A stretch of 64,000 nucleotides of DNA, from the NCBI GenBank assembly GCA_031291335.1, contig JARLJF010000106.1, positions 1-64,000 on the forward strand, given 5' to 3'. This document shows positions 46,943-54,992 of this stretch, piece by piece. Under the pieces are notes generated by a model that made no database searches, was not told where the DNA came from, and saw nothing but the letters and a program-made list of their open reading frames with translations. The position numbers and the translations under genes are program-made. Position 1 is the stretch's first letter. Every line of letters begins with the position of its first letter. Origin of the DNA: Pandoraea sp. (GTDB lineage Bacteria; Pseudomonadota; Gammaproteobacteria; Burkholderiales; Burkholderiaceae).

Positions 46943-48121
46943 TTAGGCTGCGGCAGCCACCTTGGCCGCGAAGTCGACCAGATATCGGTCAGTGATGCGC
47001 TGGCGGAACGAAAGGTCTTCCAGCGGCGGTACCGGCGTGTAGTCGTAATCGATGAACAACTTGCCCGACTTGAGTGACTCCTTCGAGTTCGGCTCTTCGT
47101 CGAACCAGGCGCTGCCGCCGATCAGGTATCCGGCCGAGACGAGCGAGCGCATCTTGGAGTTGATGCCTTCGATGATGTCGCGGGCCAGCGACGGATTGAG
47201 CGGCCCATCGACGGCCCAGAAGTGCGCCTCAGCCATCGTGTCGGCTAGGATCTGCGCGGTGCGCGTGTAGCTCTCGAAGGCGAAGAGCGGGTCGGCCGAG
47301 CAGGTGCGCGAACCCCAAAAGCGGAAGCCTTGGTGGTTGATAAGCGTGGTGACGTCGTGGCTGTTCAAGAAGCCCGCGTCGGTAGACGGGTCTTGAAGAT
47401 CCCAGAAGACATCCTTCGAGATGCCCGATACGCCATTTACGGGTACGTTCGAGAGCGTCTTGTGCCAGCCCGTCTCGTTATCGATCTTGGCGCGCATGCC
47501 GAGAGCGCGCGCGACGGCGTATGCCGTGGCTTCACGGTTCGCTACCGTGTCCCAGCTCACGAAGTCCGGCCAGAGCAGCATCGTTTCGCGGGCGCCGAAA
47601 TTCTCGCGGTAGGCCACGACGTCTTCTTTCGTGGCGCACTCCCAAGCTGACGCGTACTGGAACGCGCGTAGCTTCTGCGCGATCCCGGTCAGCTCAGTGG
47701 AAACGGGGAGACTGTCGTATCCCGGAATGCCGAGAATGCGAGGCTGCACGCCGACCTTGTTCTTCGCCGTGAGCAACGCCTTCATGCCCGTGTATTTGCC
47801 GTCGGCGGTGGTCGTGCCGATGATGGCGCTCGTCGTTTCTTCGGGCGTCTTACCTTCCGCGACGCGCACGATGACCGTGGCGCAGTTGGCTTGGTCGGCA
47901 ATGGCGTCGAGCGATGCCGAGAGTGTGCCCTTCGTGCCTGCCTTGCCGATGGCCGACTGCACGTTGGTCTTCAGCACGGGCACGTTAAGCGGATACTCGG
48001 TCGTGTCGGCGTCTTCGGCCGTGCAAACCATGCCGACGACGGCTGTTTCAATGGTACGGATGGGGCGTGTGCCGTCGTTCAGCTCGAGCACTCTTACGCC
48101 GTGGTGGTAATCGCTGGGCAT
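46943..48121 (-). CDS. FI: Tail sheath protein gpFI
   Basis: A 392-residue contractile sheath protein (YHHGVRVLELNDGTRPIRTI, GFRFWGSRTCSADPLFAFES, PLNPSLARDIIEGINSKMR). First gene of the FI-FII-E-T-U-D operon. A GGAGG site precedes the ATG, and an Ogr-type late promoter lies about 85 bases upstream. Confidence 0.96.
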   Translation of the reverse strand: MPSDYHHGVRVLELNDGTRPIRTIETAVVGMVCTAEDADTTEYPLNVPVLKTNVQSAIGKAGTKGTLSASLDAIADQANCATVIVRVAEGKTPEETTSAIIGTTTADGKYTGMKALLTAKNKVGVQPRILGIPGYDSLPVSTELTGIAQKLRAFQYASAWECATKEDVVAYRENFGARETMLLWPDFVSWDTVANREATAYAVARALGMRAKIDNETGWHKTLSNVPVNGVSGISKDVFWDLQDPSTDAGFLNSHDVTTLINHQGFRFWGSRTCSADPLFAFESYTRTAQILADTMAEAHFWAVDGPLNPSLARDIIEGINSKMRSLVSAGYLIGGSAWFDEEPNSKESLKSGKLFIDYDYTPVPPLEDLSFRQRITDRYLVDFAAKVAAAA

Positions 48122-48149
48122 TCAGATCCTCCGGAGGTGTTGGAAAGCC

Positions 48150-48218
48150 TGCCGGTAGGATCTCTCGCGCTCGCGCGAGAAGCACGCGCCGGGTGTTGTG
48201 CCGTAAGCGCACACAACA
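48150..48218 (-). promoter_or_regulatory. Ogr-dependent late promoter P(FI)
   Basis: The dyad TGTTGT (48194-48199) N13 ACAACA (48213-48218) is centred at 48206. On the minus strand GATCCT ends at 48157, exactly 49 bases from the centre. The predicted start is near 48150, leaving a leader of about 29 bases with a GGAGG site. An alternating CG hairpin (TCTCGCG/CGCGAGA, 48163-48180) lies between. No -35 hexamer is visible. Confidence 0.8.
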
Positions 48219-48226
48219 CCCGGCGC
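48186..48226. repeat. Perfect 15-bp inverted repeat containing the P(FI) Ogr dyad
   Basis: GCGCCGGGTGTTGTG and CACAACACCCGGCGC flank 11 bases. The inner part is the Ogr site. The full length could also form a hairpin at the end of the upstream methyltransferase transcript, although no T-run follows. Confidence 0.75.
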
Positions 48227-48253
48227 AGGAACTGTCAGTCCGTGATTGCGATA

Positions 48254-48994
48254 TCAGGCTGCACCGTCAGTCAGACGCGCCGTGGCCATCGCGTGATATG
48301 CCGGTTCCAATTCGCACCCGATCCAAAAATGCCCTGCGTCTCGCGCGGCTTTCAGGAACGTGCCGCTACCGGTGAACGGGTCGAACACCGTGGATCCGGG
48401 CGGCACCAGCCGGACGACCTGACGGGAGAGTTCATCGGGCTTCTGCGTCATGTGCTGCTTGGGTCTTGGCAAGCGCTCGTTGAACACGCCGGGTAGGTAC
48501 GTGTCGGATTTGGGCAGGCTACCGCGCGATGCCCAGACCATGTACTCAGCCTGTGCCGAGAAGCCGCCGCGACGCGGGCGCGCACCACCGGCCGTCTTAT
48601 CCCAGACGACCACGCCGTGCCAGATGAATCCGGCACCCTGCACGGCGTCGGTGAGGCTCGGCAACTGTCGCCAGTCGACGAAGCACACCAGATACCCGCC
48701 GGGCTTGGTAACGCGGTATGCCTCGGCGAGCCACGTCATGCACCAGAACGTCCACGACCGTTGGTCTTTGTTGTCGTGCGAGAAGTCGGGATAGGTGCCG
48801 TTCGAGCTGTTGATGTACTTCTCGCCGGGCGGGCGCGCACGCGAGCTGCTGTGCAGCCCGCCCGACGAATACGGCGGGTCAGTGAAGACCATGTCGATGC
48901 TCTGGTCGGGCAAGCGACGCAGCACGCTCAATGCGTCCTCTTGATAGATGCGGTTTTGAAAATCAGCGAGCGGCTGGGGGGCGATGTTGCTCAT
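48254..48994 (-). CDS. Phage DNA methyltransferase, beta class (N6-adenine or N4-cytosine)
   Basis: A 246-residue enzyme with the catalytic DPPY (FTDPPYSSGG, about residue 39) before the AdoMet-binding FDPFTGSGTFLKAA (about 205), the order of beta-class amino-methyltransferases. TQKPDELSRQVVRL, near residue 185, is also typical. No restriction partner is nearby, so it is an orphan methylase that may protect phage DNA. Its ATG lies inside the end of the com-like gene (32-base overlap), suggesting translational coupling as in Mu com-mom. Confidence 0.9.
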   Translation of the reverse strand: MSNIAPQPLADFQNRIYQEDALSVLRRLPDQSIDMVFTDPPYSSGGLHSSSRARPPGEKYINSSNGTYPDFSHDNKDQRSWTFWCMTWLAEAYRVTKPGGYLVCFVDWRQLPSLTDAVQGAGFIWHGVVVWDKTAGGARPRRGGFSAQAEYMVWASRGSLPKSDTYLPGVFNERLPRPKQHMTQKPDELSRQVVRLVPPGSTVFDPFTGSGTFLKAARDAGHFWIGCELEPAYHAMATARLTDGAA

Positions 48995-49154
48995 TTGAGA
49001 GTGTCCTCATATCCGACGCTCTGTGGCGCGCTGGTATGGGGCTCTCGGCCCTCAGAAAATTAAGCGTACCGCAACGGGCACATTTGATGGAGAGGCGAAC
49101 GTACTCGCCTTCTCCGAGCTTACGGTTACAAGAACCGCAGCGAATCTCCTGCAT
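48963..49154 (-). CDS. Com-like zinc-finger translational regulator
   Basis: A 63-residue protein with Cys6, Cys9, Cys25 and Cys28 (IRCGSCNRKL ... IKCARCGTLN), the layout of Mu Com, which binds mom mRNA and opens its start region. Here the com-like frame overlaps the start of the methyltransferase gene, the same arrangement as com-mom. The ATG at 49154 is preferred; a GTG five codons earlier is possible. Confidence 0.8.
   Translation of the reverse strand: MQEIRCGSCNRKLGEGEYVRLSIKCARCGTLNFLRAESPIPARHRASDMRTLSNEQHRPPAAR
48996..49009 (-). promoter_or_regulatory. Small hairpin at the methyltransferase start
   Basis: In the minus-strand RNA, UGAG and CUCA flank GACACU just before the AUG at 48994. 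The 5' arm overlaps the only Shine-Dalgarno-like sequence (GAGGA). It may be the element opened by the Com-like protein. Confidence 0.35.
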
Positions 49155-49190
49155 GTGAAAGCCTTGCACAATTGTGGTAAGGTTTCGCGG

Positions 49191-49202
49191 CCTGTCGACA
49201 GG
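49191..49202. repeat. 12-bp perfect palindrome upstream of the com-like gene
   Basis: CCTGTCGACAGG is self-complementary and is flanked by a near-inverted pair GGTAAGG/CCTTGCC (one mismatch). A second palindrome, CACAATTGTG, lies at 49167-49176 over the com start region. They are candidate operators or an mRNA hairpin for the com-methyltransferase pair. Confidence 0.5.
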
Positions 49203-49298
49203 TGGCGCGGCCTTGCCAAACTTGCAGGACTGCTCTGCGAGGGCGGGGCGTGTTCGGTGTTAGCGCACCGGGCACGTCGCCGCGTCTTTTCTCCGAAC

Positions 49299-49979
49299 CT
49301 ACGTTGCCGACGACACGCGCCGTTTGAACGGGTTGTAGGTGGCGCACACGGGCACCCGCCACACAGGCCCCCACGGCGTATCGCGCCACGCGTTTCCCTG
49401 CCAGTAGTTCCACGCCTTCCAGCCGAGCTTCGCTTCACCGAAGCGCCCGTGGTAGTAGAGATTCAACCCATTGCCGAGCGCGAAGAACAACACCAAATCG
49501 TCCCGCTCGACGTTCGCCAGCACGCGCCAGCTCGAGGCGTTGAAGGTCAGGCCGAACAGCCAGTAGTCCACCCCGTAAGCCGGGTTGCGCAGCAGCCACA
49601 GGACACGCGCCACGTAGCGCATGCCGGGCGTTCGGCCCCAATCGGCGGGGAAGTACCCGTCCTTCCATCCAGCATCGATAGACGCATCGAACGTCTGGAA
49701 CCAGCGCAGCGGTCGCGGCAGGTTGCCATCCTCGTCGGCGAGAAGCACGGCCCACCAATTCACACACGCGATCGCAAAGACAACGCCTGCCCACGTTGCC
49801 ACGACGTATGCCGGGTACGCGACGATGGCCACAGCGGCAAACAGGCGGCGCGGTAGGGATCCGGCGGGCGCGATGGCAGCAAGGCCACGGTCGGCCAGCG
49901 AGACGAAGGCGGCGAGCGCCACGCACTTCACGCAGAACACAGCGACGTTCAGCAAAACGGCAAGGATCGTGGGGAGCAT
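49299..49979 (-). CDS. Phage-encoded membrane protein of unknown function, 226 residues
   Basis: Two or three hydrophobic segments occupy residues 1-85 (LPTILAVLLNVAVFCVKCV, LFAAVAIVAYPAYVVATWAG). A tryptophan- and tyrosine-rich domain follows (WFQTFDASIDAGW, GVDYWLFGLTFN, LYYHGRFGEAKLGWKAWNYW). I recognise no enzymatic motif. It lies between the fibre chaperone and the com-methyltransferase pair, the locus where P2 carries Z/fun, so it may be lysogenic-conversion or modification cargo. Confidence 0.65.
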   Translation of the reverse strand: MLPTILAVLLNVAVFCVKCVALAAFVSLADRGLAAIAPAGSLPRRLFAAVAIVAYPAYVVATWAGVVFAIACVNWWAVLLADEDGNLPRPLRWFQTFDASIDAGWKDGYFPADWGRTPGMRYVARVLWLLRNPAYGVDYWLFGLTFNASSWRVLANVERDDLVLFFALGNGLNLYYHGRFGEAKLGWKAWNYWQGNAWRDTPWGPVWRVPVCATYNPFKRRVSSAT

Positions 49980-50398
49980 TACGCAGCCTCCAACATTTCG
50001 GCAATGCCGTCTGGCAATGCGGGCATTCCCAGATCCGGGAATCCGGTAGCGATAGGAAGGTCGCGCAACGTTTGACGATAGAGCAGCAGTGCCGCGAAGG
50101 CATCGGCCGACATCGTGGTTGCACGCTTCATATCCTGCTCATCACGGTGCCGCTGCACAAGCCAGTCGGTGCGCTCGATCATGGCATCGCGCATCCGACG
50201 AAGCACCGTCGAGCGGTCTTCGTTGACGGGGGGCGGTGGTGCCGCGAAGTGTTTTCCGTCCCAGAGGTCACCTTCGTTCGGCGTGGGCATGAAGCCCGTA
50301 ATCTCCATTACCTTGAAGTCCGGTGCAAATTCGGGCTGTTCTTCGGCTTCGAATTTCCAGTGAAGTCGTCCGTCGAGAATTTGTGCAAAAGTCTTCAT
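49979..50398 (-). CDS. Tail fibre assembly chaperone
   Basis: A 139-residue protein with the C-terminal pattern of phage tail-fibre assembly proteins (RTDWLVQRHRDEQDM ... FAALLLYRQTLRDLP). It follows the fibre gene directly and corresponds in position to P2 gpG. The ATG is at 50398; the long open frame upstream is the shadow of the glycine-rich fibre tip. Confidence 0.85.
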   Translation of the reverse strand: MKTFAQILDGRLHWKFEAEEQPEFAPDFKVMEITGFMPTPNEGDLWDGKHFAAPPPPVNEDRSTVLRRMRDAMIERTDWLVQRHRDEQDMKRATTMSADAFAALLLYRQTLRDLPIATGFPDLGMPALPDGIAEMLEAA

Positions 50399-50400
50399 GC

Positions 50401-51918
50401 TTACCACTCCACAATGCAGAGACCGCCGGAACCGTCTCCGCCGTTCGAATCCGCGCCGTTCATGTAATACAGAGAGCCGCCACCGCCGCCCGAACCGTAG
50501 CCGTTTGCGCTGGTCGCCTGATAGCCGTGGATGCCCGGCCCGCCTCCACCAAACAGGCCGTTGCCGCCAGCCCCGCCACGGGCGGTCTGTCCCACCGTCG
50601 AGCCGGTGTATTCGCCGCTGCTGCCGTATGGCCAGCCCTTCCCGCCCGTGCCGCCCACGCTTCCGGCACCGGTAAAGCCACCGCCACCGCCGTTGCCACC
50701 GGAAAGCGTGAGGTAGGTGCCAAAACTCGACGCGCCGCCGGTGCCGCCGTTTGCCAGAGGGCCGGACGTGCTTGCGAGGACAGTTGCTGCGCCTTTGCCG
50801 CCCGCGCCAATCGTCACGCGAACGGGAACACCGATCGGCAGCTTCACGTACCGGCGATACACCCATTGCCCGGCACCGCCGCCGCCGCCGGGGATCATGA
50901 CTCCGTTCATGTCGCGACCGCCCGAACCGCCGACGCCGCCGCCGCCGATCATCGTCAACCAGTTGTCTTCGCGCACAGGCGTGAAGTCAGCCGTTGCCTC
51001 GAATACAGCTTGGCCGGGCGCAAACATGGCTACGGCCTGTTCGCGCGTGTAGAACTTTGCGTCGATTACGGCCTTGGTGTAGGCATCTGCGATGCCGTAT
51101 GCATCGAGCGTCGTGCCGCGCAGGGCTTGTCGACTCCAAGGTGACCAATCGCCATTGCCAAGACGCACGCGAGACGAGATCTCCGACGTGGCAAGATCGT
51201 GGATCACCTGTGTAACACCGGTGTAGGTCGCGCTCACGATCATCACACCGGACTTCGGTGCCCATTCCGGGGCGTTGGCATTGCCGCCGTCCTTATGCGC
51301 ATACGCGTACACGCCCGCAGTGGTGAGGGTGTTGAGATCGGTGTCCTTGACGACCTGATTGCGCGCGGTGACGGTGACGTTCTTCAGTGCGTACTGCGGA
51401 TGCGGGTCGACGGCGTCACTGTGCGCCTTCATCGCGACCGTGATGGCCTTGTCGGCATACTCGCGCGTTGCGAGCACGACACTCGGGTCGATCTTCAGCT
51501 CGACGTTCGCGACGTTGGAAACGATGATGACCATGCGCAGGCCCTGCGTTTTCCCGGAACCCTCGGGCAGCAGCGGCTTATACGTCGGCGGTGCGTTGGA
51601 TATGTAGCACAGGTCGCCGTCCTCATCGATCAGCGCCATCTCCCGGATCCACTTGCCACCCTCGTTCTCCGGGATGATCTGTTCCGCGATGAGCTGCGAC
51701 GGGTTCTTCGGATCCGGCTCGAGCGAATTGAGAGGCGCGCGACGCCATTCGCCGAGCAGCGCCTTTTGGTTCGGCTTCGGCGTAGGGATCGGTGCGTTTT
51801 CGCCGCCGCCGTCGCCGACGGCGAGCGCGACGAATTTTCGGCGAAGGCCGAGGGCGATAGCGTTCGCCTCTTTGGCGTTGCCGATATCGGTGGCGATGGT
51901 GTAGAAGGTCGCAGTCAT
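50401..51918 (-). CDS. H: Tail fibre protein gpH with glycine-rich tip
   Basis: A 505-residue fibre. The first 150 residues are the gpH/DUF3751 baseplate-attachment domain (TATFYTIATDIGNAKEANAI, AEQIIPENEGGKWIREMALIDEDG). A middle shaft part follows, and the last 190 residues are strikingly glycine-rich (GGGGVGGSGGRDMNG, GGNGGGGGFTGAGS, GSGGGGGSLYYMNG). Such tips bind host receptors and can fold as polyglycine-II helices. The tip is the likely host-range determinant. Confidence 0.88.
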   Translation of the reverse strand: MTATFYTIATDIGNAKEANAIALGLRRKFVALAVGDGGGENAPIPTPKPNQKALLGEWRRAPLNSLEPDPKNPSQLIAEQIIPENEGGKWIREMALIDEDGDLCYISNAPPTYKPLLPEGSGKTQGLRMVIIVSNVANVELKIDPSVVLATREYADKAITVAMKAHSDAVDPHPQYALKNVTVTARNQVVKDTDLNTLTTAGVYAYAHKDGGNANAPEWAPKSGVMIVSATYTGVTQVIHDLATSEISSRVRLGNGDWSPWSRQALRGTTLDAYGIADAYTKAVIDAKFYTREQAVAMFAPGQAVFEATADFTPVREDNWLTMIGGGGVGGSGGRDMNGVMIPGGGGGAGQWVYRRYVKLPIGVPVRVTIGAGGKGAATVLASTSGPLANGGTGGASSFGTYLTLSGGNGGGGGFTGAGSVGGTGGKGWPYGSSGEYTGSTVGQTARGGAGGNGLFGGGGPGIHGYQATSANGYGSGGGGGSLYYMNGADSNGGDGSGGLCIVEW

Positions 51919-52529
51919 GGATAAACGGTCAGAATTTCAATGATGTGCGCGGCCGCGCCGGTGTACACCGGGCCGCTCACGCTAACGGTTTCAGGGGTAT
52001 AGGGGTAGACGGTCAGCATCTCCCCTTGGAAGGTGGCCGCACCGAAGTACTGCTTGCCGCGCGTCTCGAGACTGACCTCCATTCCGAGAAGGTGTCGGGT
52101 CGCGGGCTTTACGTCGTCGATGACGCGCACCAGCTCGTTGAACATCTCGTCGGTGATGCCGGTATCCAACACCCCGACGCGAAGTCGGAACGTGCCGCGT
52201 CGCGCGGCTGGTGCTTGCTGCCACCACTCGATAACCTCGATCAGGTAGCCGAGCGGTTCGACGGCGCGGCGCAATGCCGTGATGGTTCCCTTACGCTTGT
52301 GCAGCCAGAAGCTCTTGCGGATGACGTCGCGCTTCGTTGCCTCCGGCCACGTGTCGTCCCAGCGGTCGACGGACACAGCCCACGCCAGATACGGCAGCAA
52401 GGGCACGGGACAGGTGCGGAAATTCCAAAGGCCTCGCAGCGGCACCGGCACGCGCGCGATCTCGGCAAGCGCGCGTGCGGCCGCTCGCTCGAGCGCAGTG
52501 GAATTTGGCGGGAGTAACGAGGGCGTCAT
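51915..52529 (-). CDS. I: Baseplate/tail protein gpI
   Basis: A 204-residue P2 gpI homologue (LLPPNSTALERAAARALAEI, PLLPYLAWAVSVDRWDDTWPE, RKSFWLHKRKGTITALRRAV). It lies between gpJ and the fibre gene, overlapping both by four bases. The last 35 residues hold two similar MLTVYPYTP/ILTVYP units. Confidence 0.92.
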   Translation of the reverse strand: MTPSLLPPNSTALERAAARALAEIARVPVPLRGLWNFRTCPVPLLPYLAWAVSVDRWDDTWPEATKRDVIRKSFWLHKRKGTITALRRAVEPLGYLIEVIEWWQQAPAARRGTFRLRVGVLDTGITDEMFNELVRVIDDVKPATRHLLGMEVSLETRGKQYFGAATFQGEMLTVYPYTPETVSVSGPVYTGAAAHIIEILTVYP

Positions 52530-53461
52530 ACCGTTTCGTCCAGCACCACGCCATCCGGGCCGATCAGCCGCAACTTGATGGCCGTGCAGATCGCTGCCTG
52601 CGTTTTGTCTCGGGGAATGTCCTGCTGCGGCGAGGCGATGACGACGTTCTCGACGCCCTCGATTGCCAGCGCGGCGTCGATCTTTGCCCGGTAGATGCTC
52701 AACCCAAGGCGGCGACGCGCTTTGGCGAATGACTTCGCGTTTGCCCGCGCGACCGGCAAGAGCAGGGCCTTCTCGGGGCTGGTGTCGGTAACGTACAGGT
52801 CGGCGACGATCTCGTAAAATTGAACGCTCGCGGTCTGCACGGACACCCGGTCGCCGACGGGGCGAATATCCTCGTCGTTCAGCTTGACGCGGACTGCGGC
52901 GAGCGCTTCCTCCGGAACGCTGCCGTCATCGGCAACGCCAAGAGCGGTAATCACGGCTTCGCAGGGTTCCGGACTGACGCACGACGCATCTGCAACGCGG
53001 CCATCCGCCGATCGCGCATGAAACTCATACGCTTTCGTTGGCCCGGCGATCGAAAGCCCCTCAAACGCATTTTGCGCGCGCTCTAGCAACGCGTCGTTGC
53101 CTTCATATTCGCCTTCTACCGGCGGGCTGACCGTCAGATCCGGTTCTACGATGGTCAGGCGTTGCACCTCGAAGAGCGCTACCAGATTATCTAGGTCTTC
53201 ATCCTTCGCATACGGCAGCATGACGGCCACGGCCGCTTCGTTCACGCGCTGACGCAAGATCATTTCGCGATAGGCGTTTTCCTGCAGCAGCTTGACGATG
53301 GGTTCTGACTCCAGCTCGAGCGTGGCAGCGATGGCGTCGCGCTGGTCGGCTGGTGTCAGCTCGATGAGGCGGGCTTTGCGCTCGGCGAGGATGGTTTCGA
53401 AGTCGAGCTGCTCGACAACCGTCGGGGAGGGCAGCTTCGAGAAGTCGACAAGCGCGCTCAT
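52526..53461 (-). CDS. J: Baseplate wedge protein gpJ
   Basis: A 311-residue P2 gpJ homologue (LVDFSKLPSPTVVEQLDFET, RVNEAAVAVMLPYAKDEDLDNL). It forms the baseplate edge. It overlaps gpW and gpI by four bases. Confidence 0.93.
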   Translation of the reverse strand: MSALVDFSKLPSPTVVEQLDFETILAERKARLIELTPADQRDAIAATLELESEPIVKLLQENAYREMILRQRVNEAAVAVMLPYAKDEDLDNLVALFEVQRLTIVEPDLTVSPPVEGEYEGNDALLERAQNAFEGLSIAGPTKAYEFHARSADGRVADASCVSPEPCEAVITALGVADDGSVPEEALAAVRVKLNDEDIRPVGDRVSVQTASVQFYEIVADLYVTDTSPEKALLLPVARANAKSFAKARRRLGLSIYRAKIDAALAIEGVENVVIASPQQDIPRDKTQAAICTAIKLRLIGPDGVVLDETV

Positions 53462-53829
53462 GCAACACCTCGTCCGAGTGCGACGCTTGCCTTCACAGGC
53501 GAGCCGGAACGCGAACCGTCGACGCGGTCAGCTTCGAAGTCGACGACGGTCTTTCCTGCGTTCTCGCCAGTGCCGACATTGAACGTAAGGCTCGTCAGCG
53601 ACAGGCGTGGCTCCCAGCGGGTAATCGCCATGACGCATGCGGCTTGAATCAGCATGCGCGTGTAGTCGTTGGTCGGTTGGTCGATCAGTTCCGGTACCAG
53701 TGAGCCGTATTCGTGACGCTCAACACGCGAGCCGATCGGTGTGGTGAGAATGTCGGCCACGGATTGCTCGATGTGTTCGATATCGGAGAGCGCGCGGCCG
53801 TTGGCCTTGTTCATGCCCGTGTAGGTCAT
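53458..53829 (-). CDS. W: Baseplate wedge protein gpW
   Basis: A 123-residue gp25-like wedge protein (ADILTTPIGSRVERHEYGSLV, NDYTRMLIQAACVMAITRWEPR). T4 gp25/P2 gpW family. Overlaps gpV and gpJ. Confidence 0.93.
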   Translation of the reverse strand: MTYTGMNKANGRALSDIEHIEQSVADILTTPIGSRVERHEYGSLVPELIDQPTNDYTRMLIQAACVMAITRWEPRLSLTSLTFNVGTGENAGKTVVDFEADRVDGSRSGSPVKASVALGRGVA

Positions 53830-54467
53830 GCGGTGCGCGGGCCGTCCGTGCGCCCGTCTCCGTTTTGAACCTTTCCGTGATCGTGGTCGTGAAGCACGAC
53901 GTCATTGGACGAGAGATTCCCGTCGGTGTGCGTGAAGTCGCCCTTGATGACGGTCTTGCCGCCGCTCCCACCTTGCCCGGCCATGCCACCGTTGTACGTA
54001 AGCAGCTTTTCGACGGTGAGTGTGCCCTTGATATGCACGTTGCCGGTGAAGTCGGCGTCGGGGAAGTCGACGGTCGCCCGGCCGGTTCCCTGCACGGTCG
54101 CCGTTTTCATGCCTGTGGCGTCGAGCGCACCGATTGCGTCGTTATAGACGATGCGAGCGCCGTCCGGGAAGGCGATAAGAAACTCGTCAGGGTTGTCGGA
54201 CGGTGAGAGGATGAGATCGGACGGCAGTCCGCGAAGAACAATCCCATTGCCGGTCTCGCCGCTCGGGGAAAAGACCGTGACCTGTTCGCCCTTGCTCAAC
54301 GGCGACCAGATGCGAACGCGCCCAGCGGCCGGTTGAATGCACGGCAGCCAGTCGGTGAGACGACCGCGAATCAACACGCGCACACGAAGACGCGGCTTAT
54401 AGGCGACTTCTTCCACGGTGCCCGTGGCGATCAGGTTTTCGATGAGACGGTTGAGTTCGGCATCCAT
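53826..54467 (-). CDS. V: Baseplate spike protein gpV
   Basis: A 213-residue P2 gpV homologue, with an OB-fold start (GRLTDWLPCIQPAAGRVRIW, LSKGEQVTVFSPSGETGNG) and a C-terminal beta-helix ending with the histidine-rich HDHDHGK, which may bind the metal at the spike apex. No Shine-Dalgarno precedes the ATG. The Ogr-dependent promoter places the RNA start at or next to the ATG, so a leaderless mRNA is predicted. Confidence 0.93.
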   Translation of the reverse strand: MDAELNRLIENLIATGTVEEVAYKPRLRVRVLIRGRLTDWLPCIQPAAGRVRIWSPLSKGEQVTVFSPSGETGNGIVLRGLPSDLILSPSDNPDEFLIAFPDGARIVYNDAIGALDATGMKTATVQGTGRATVDFPDADFTGNVHIKGTLTVEKLLTYNGGMAGQGGSGGKTVIKGDFTHTDGNLSSNDVVLHDHDHGKVQNGDGRTDGPRTA

Positions 54468-54535
54468 GAAAGCAGGATGCCGCGCGCGCGGGAGAGCGTC
54501 ACGCCGTTAGTGTTGTGGCAATGACGTACACAACA
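54467..54535 (-). promoter_or_regulatory. Ogr-dependent late promoter P(V)
   Basis: The dyad TGTTGT (54511-54516) N13 ACAACA (54530-54535) is centred at 54523. On the minus strand CATCCT ends at 54474, 49 bases from the centre. Seven bases further is 54467, the A of the gpV ATG. A CGCGCGCGCG tract (54481-54490) lies between dyad and -10. Confidence 0.8.
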
Positions 54536-54537
54536 AG

Positions 54538-54990
54538 TCAGCGCGCAACGTGTGCGATGACGAGGTCGGCGAGCGTCGATTGATCGCTGTCGGAGATGCC
54601 GAGCAGTTCGCGCGCGGAGTATTTGACGACGGGGCCATCTTTCTGCACCCGGTCACGCAAGCCGTAATGGTGAACGATCGCCATGCGTTGAACCTGCCCG
54701 ATGAACTTTACTACGGCGCCGTCGGCTGACCCCTCGGCCTTCAGGTAGCGAGCGGTGCGCAGCTTCATGAACATCTTTCGGCGGATGCTTCCCTGCTTAC
54801 GCCGAAGCAGTTGGGGCTTCCGCGGTTCGTAGGCCGAGCCGTCCGGATTCACCTGTGCGGCGATCCGATCCTGTGAGCGCCGACGCAGCTCGCGAGCGAT
54901 ATTGCCCGCGAGTACTCGACGCCCAGCCGGGCTGATTGAATTGAGAAGGCCAACGGCCCATGCGTCCAGCTCGTGCAGATCCGTCGCCAT
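54538..54990 (-). CDS. S: Tail completion protein gpS
   Basis: A 150-residue P2 gpS homologue (LHELDAWAVGLLNSISPAGRR, RRSQDRIAAQVNPDGSAYEPRK). It ends a few bases before the V-promoter dyad. A TTG two codons upstream overlaps the gpR stop and is an alternative start. Confidence 0.9.
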   Translation of the reverse strand: MATDLHELDAWAVGLLNSISPAGRRVLAGNIARELRRRSQDRIAAQVNPDGSAYEPRKPQLLRRKQGSIRRKMFMKLRTARYLKAEGSADGAVVKFIGQVQRMAIVHHYGLRDRVQKDGPVVKYSARELLGISDSDQSTLADLVIAHVAR

Positions 54991-54992
54991 CT

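Noticed and set aside
49167-49176. Fourth Ogr site (CACAATTGTG)
   Set aside because: The half-sites abut with no 13-base spacer, and no -10 lies at the fixed distance.
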